64,000 nucleotides of DNA from NCBI GenBank assembly GCA_015680685.1, contig MNCI01016614.1, forward strand, positions 188,438 through 252,437, in the 5' to 3' direction. This stretch comes from Gnetum montanum. Taxonomy: Eukaryota; Streptophyta; Gnetopsida; Gnetales; Gnetaceae. Under the pieces are notes generated by a model, which was not told where the DNA came from, searched no databases, and saw only the letters and a list, made by a program, of their open reading frames with translations. Made by a program: the position numbers and the translations under genes. Positions 60,961 to 64,000 of this stretch are shown here, in pieces; position 1 is the stretch's first letter, and every line of letters starts with the position of its first letter.

Positions 60961-60965
60961 CATAG
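60961..60965. repeat. Target-site duplication of T3, right (CATAG)
   Basis: Identical to 43182-43186 and directly adjacent to the LTR end. Confidence 0.93.
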
Positions 60966-62937
60966 CAGGTTACGACACATGACCCTATTTGGGTGCAGGG
61001 TTAGCTATGGGTGTGGCTGGTTTCTTATTGTTTTTGCTACCGTTGTTGCTAGATTTAGGCTTGGCCTCGGTTGTCACAGTGACCACTGTGGTTGTCGAGG
61101 CTTTACTCTTTTTCTTCTTTAGGAAGGTGTTTTTGTAAGCGATGTAGGCTGGGCCTTGGCTTGCCTTGGCCGCATCTTGTATGCTCTTAGTCTGAGCGAA
61201 AGCTTGACTAAGAGAGCAAGGAGCAAGGTAGTACATTTTGGACTTGATGAAGTTGTTCACTGTGCCCTTAAATATGGCCAACAGGTGGGCCTCTGCGATG
61301 GGCTCATGGATCTCATTAAGGATTGCAGTCCAATGTTGAATGAACTTTTGGACTGGTTCTAGGGGGTCTTGCTTCATGCTCATCAACTGGTCTAGCATGG
61401 TTTCTATCTTCAAGTTGTACTTGAAGCATGTCACAAACTGGGTCAGCAGCTCTTCCAAAGTTGAAATGGATAAGCGTGGAAACACATGGTACCAATCCAA
61501 GGCTTTCTCGACTAGGGACATGNAAACACATGGTACCAATCCAAGGCTTTCTCGACTAGGGACATGGCGAAGACGTGAATGATCATGTGTGGCCATTGCT
61601 GCAGTAGTAGAGATTCAGACCTAAAGATGACAAGATGCGTATTGGGATCTCCCTCCCCATCGTACTTCGTGAAATGCAAGAGAGATATCAGTGGGGGTAA
61701 TGTCAAAGCAAGGATTGTAGGGCTGATAGGGTCACCCTGCTAAAAGTCCATGACTTGTACCGTGTCAGACCTAGTAGCTTTGAGGTGTTTTATTTCTTCA
61801 GTGAGGGTCTGGATGAGTTGAAATGCTTGGTCCAGACCCGGCGATGTTGTAGATGGTTTGGCCCCTACAGAGGTCGTGCCCACATGTGGTATGGTGGGGG
61901 TGGTAGTGTGATCCATCGACGGTACTGTTGGGATGACCCCTGCAAGCAGTGCCACTTGTGTTATCCACCACCTAGCATGTGGTGTTGTTAAGTCAACGAC
62001 TGCAGATTGGGCTGCCGAATAGGCTGGTTGTGTCACCGGTAGCATAGACCATAGCCATGTGTTAGGCTGTGCCGACTATGAGGCTTGGTGTATTTGAGAG
62101 CGCATGTAGTGAGACATCTGCGATGGTTGCGGGGTAGGTAAAGAAGTGAATGGGGCCCACCATAGTGGTTGGAACAGGCGTGAATGTAGGAATAGAGATA
62201 GAAGTCGTATATGCTTGTGAAGTCAGTATGATATGCACATGTCGCAGGGTAGTGATGGTTGGTGTGTTATGTGCCACAAGAATAGATTGCTAAATAGTTT
62301 GCAAAGGGACAACAACTACAAACGGAACAGGAGAAACAGGCAAGAGTGGGCGTTGAAATGCCGTAGGATTGGCATGGCTACCCATAGCAGCTTTAACCAT
62401 AGGTTGCGGAAGCATAGGCGTAATTACAAAGGGAGTGGTAACAGATGACGACTTGGACCAGAAGGACTGGGTAGGAGGGACAGGTGTGGGGTCGATTGGA
62501 CCTCCCTCGTCCAATTGGGAATCGAGTTCCTCTTGTCCATCCTGGAAAGCATCATCTTGGTTGGATGATGTATTTTGTTGCTCCCTAAGCCTAGCCAACT
62601 GGATTAGTTGGTCCATAAGCCTTTGGTATGCTTGTGTTAAAGGTAAAGAAACATCAGGAGTAGGAATAAATTCCTTCCCATTGCAGTAAGTGAACTCAAA
62701 GCTACGTTTGTCATTGAGTTCGTGTATGTCCAAGGGTAGATTGGCCTGCACCTTTATATAGAGGAAACTGTAATGCTCATGTTGCTGGGCCAATCCCTTA
62801 GGTCCTTGATTTTGGATTTTGAGAGATCGACATGTTTCCAGCATCGGGTTCAGCGGTTGTTTGGCACCAGTAGTGCCTTGAACCGTGATGGGAACTTCAA
62901 CGTTGAAGGCATTGGAAGCAGTAGTTGAAAAATCCAT
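60966..62937 (-). pseudogene. gag: T2 gag, N-terminal half
   Basis: The minus-strand start ATG at 62937 (MDFSTTASNAF) leads a frame to 62290 with FTYCNGKEFIPTPDVSLPL and an acidic/Gln stretch. After a stop and frame change, 62045-61512 has LDQAFQLIQTLTEEIKHL and HFTKYDGEGDPNTHL. The frame then jumps at the N (61523) because of the duplicated 43 bp. After it come TQFVTCFKYNL, SMKQDPLEPVQKFIQHW, a Lys/Ser/Thr-rich tail and PATPIANPAPK at the T3 junction. Joined to 43181-42178 it matches the T3 gag order. Confidence 0.8.
61480..61566. other. Assembly join: 43-bp duplication around an N
   Basis: 61480-61522 and 61524-61566 are identical by eye, with N at 61523. The duplication breaks the T2 gag frame. 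It has the same pattern as at 5605, so it is probably overlapping contig ends placed side by side. Confidence 0.85.
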
Positions 62938-63599
62938 TACAAACTGAGTAGTTTTGCAAAAGAGCACAAAAATTACAAAAAGAACAAAGAGACTGAAAGG
63001 CAACAAAAAGAAGGCTTTATGTCTTGCTGGATTCCCGAGGAACTGTCGCAGTGACCAATCTGCACCACACAAAGCGTAAACAACCACGAAAAGGTGTCAC
63101 GTCTACGCTAGTGTGCAATGAGGTATATAGCACATGAAAGACTACTGTAAGATAGGAAAATCAACTAGCGAATAAGGCTTTATGTCTCACAGGGCTTTGG
63201 TGGAACTGTTGAAGCGACCGACTTGTACCACACGATACACTAAAGCATAATGAGGTACATAGCACATGCAAGACTATCGTAAGATAGGGAAATCAACTGG
63301 CAAAGAAGGATTTACATCTTGTAGGTCTCCGAGGGAACCATCGAAGTGACTGACCTGTATCACACGATACGCTAAAGCACAATGAGGTACAGAGCACATG
63401 CAAGACTACCGTAGGATGGGCAAGTTAACTAACGAACAAAAAGGTTTTATGTCTCGCAGGGCTCCAGAGGAACCATCGAAGCAACTGACCTGTACCACAT
63501 GATACACTAATGCGTAATGAGATATAGAGCGCATGTGAGACTACCGTCAAATAAGCTAGTTAACTAGCAATTAGAGGCCTTATGTTCTGTAGGGCTCCT
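62938..63599 (-). repeat. T2 5' leader with ~133-bp tandem repeats
   Basis: Four to five units, starting near 63012, 63174, 63306, 63440 and 63576 (last one cut). Each reads on the plus strand: AGGCTTTATGTCTC(A/G)CAGGG, GAACCATCGAAG, GACCTGTACCACACGATACAC, ATGAGGTACAGAGCACATGCA. T3 has one diverged unit in its leader (44588-44640). The array is thus a T2-specific expansion ahead of gag. Confidence 0.8.
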
Positions 63600-64000
63600 T
63601 GAAACACCACAAAAATATTTTTAAGTGTTATGCCCAGCGTCTACGCCCAGCGTCTACGCCCAGCGTTCACGCCCAGCGTCTACGCCCAGCGTTCACGCCC
63701 AGCATTCACGCCCAGCGTCCACGCCCAGCGTCTACGCCCAGCGTCCACGCCCAGCGTCTACGCCCCGCGTTCACGCCCAGTGTTCACGCCCAGCATTCTA
63801 CGCCCAGCTTCTCGGCGTACACGCTCGACGACAGGATTTCCAATGGCAACATGAAGATTACACCAAAGAGCAAGGATTGAAGCAAGTGGACATCCGTCGG
63901 TCTCTACGCCCGGCGTATGCGCCCAGCGTGTACGCCCGGCGTACACGCCAGCTTAAAAATGCTTTCGCTCAGCGTATACGCCCAGCGTGTACGCTCAGCG
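63600..64000 (+). repeat. H: start of another T-type LTR (partial, at window edge)
   Basis: TGAAACACC at 63600 interrupts the last leader repeat of T2 and has the family's LTR start in plus orientation. No PPT precedes it, as expected for a 5' or solo LTR. The preceding five bases (CTCCT) would be its target duplication. The rest is dominated by a 13-bp tandem repeat. The LTR end is off-window, so the call is tentative. Confidence 0.45.
63630..64000 (+). repeat. 13-bp tandem repeat (CGCCCAGCGTCTA)
   Basis: About fourteen units at 63630-63811 alternate CGCCCAGCGTCTA, CGCCCAGCGTTCA and CGCCCAGCGTCCA. After a 90-bp unrelated stretch, more diverged units (CGCCCGGCGTATG, CGCCCAGCGTGTA) run from 63905 to the window end. 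Peptides such as RLRPAFTPS are by-products. Confidence 0.88.

Larger units (their letters stand above)
18978..63599 (-). mobile_element. T2: Tat/Ogre-like element, minus strand, twice interrupted
   Basis: Read on the minus strand from right to left, its parts are: leader repeats (63599-63000), gag N-terminal half (62937-60966), [T3 insertion], gag C-terminal half (43181-42178), [L2 insertion], protease (31968-31129), hairpin repeats (31085-30836), antisense passenger gene (26325-30669 on +), more repeats, pol (25395-21908), repeats, PPT and 3' LTR (20638-18978). Removing the inserts makes gag and protease collinear with T3. Without the nested elements this portion is about 16.6 kb. The 5' LTR is outside the window. 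Stops in pol and a frameshift near the pol start make it inactive. Confidence 0.85.

Noticed and set aside
63599-63880. Repeat protein with RLRPAFTPS units
   Set aside because: A 13-bp repeat without stops reads open in several frames; no start context and no conserved frame.

Overview
The window reads as intergenic DNA from a large, repeat-rich land-plant genome. Every recognisable coding segment is retrotransposon-derived, and I found no free-standing host gene, tRNA, rRNA or CRISPR array. Plant origin is inferred from the Tat/Ogre-like and Athila-like Ty3/gypsy lineages, an Athila-type tRNA-Asp primer-binding site, and short GT-AG introns. The species cannot be named. The pol genes carry premature stops, so all copies look dead.

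Two element types interleave. 'T' elements are giant Tat/Ogre-like elements whose LTRs start TGAAACACC or a variant. Their order is gag, protease, tandem hairpin repeats, an antisense passenger gene, RT, degenerate RNase H, second RNase H, integrase, more hairpin repeats, PPT, LTR. 'L' elements are Athila-like, with LTRs TGATGA...TCATCA.

Layout: 1-9006 is the right part of T1 (+), inserted in the gag of L1 (+, 9007-17476). L1 interrupts the RT of an older T element (G, -, remnant 17477-17657). A T-type LTR (F, +, 17658-18977) also sits in G. F is itself interrupted by T2 (-, from 18978 to at least 63599). T2 is interrupted by L2 (+, 31965-42172) in its protease region and by T3 (+, 43187-60960) in its gag. 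A further plus-strand LTR-like sequence (H) starts at 63600. T3 is complete: two LTRs, PPT, and a perfect 5-bp target duplication (CATAG), 17,774 bp long.

The most notable content is the passenger gene, present in T1, T2 and T3 at the same place (between protease and RT) and always antisense to the element. It has several exons with plant-type introns. Its second exon is 450 nt in all three copies and resembles an FCP1/NLI-interacting-factor HAD phosphatase domain that has lost catalytic aspartates. A region of unknown function, a coiled-coil-like segment and, in T3, an acidic His/Glu-rich tail follow. Arrays of short hairpin repeats lie at the module borders. Three single N positions mark assembly joins; two are flanked by artificial-looking duplications and one by an apparent loss of about 60 bp.
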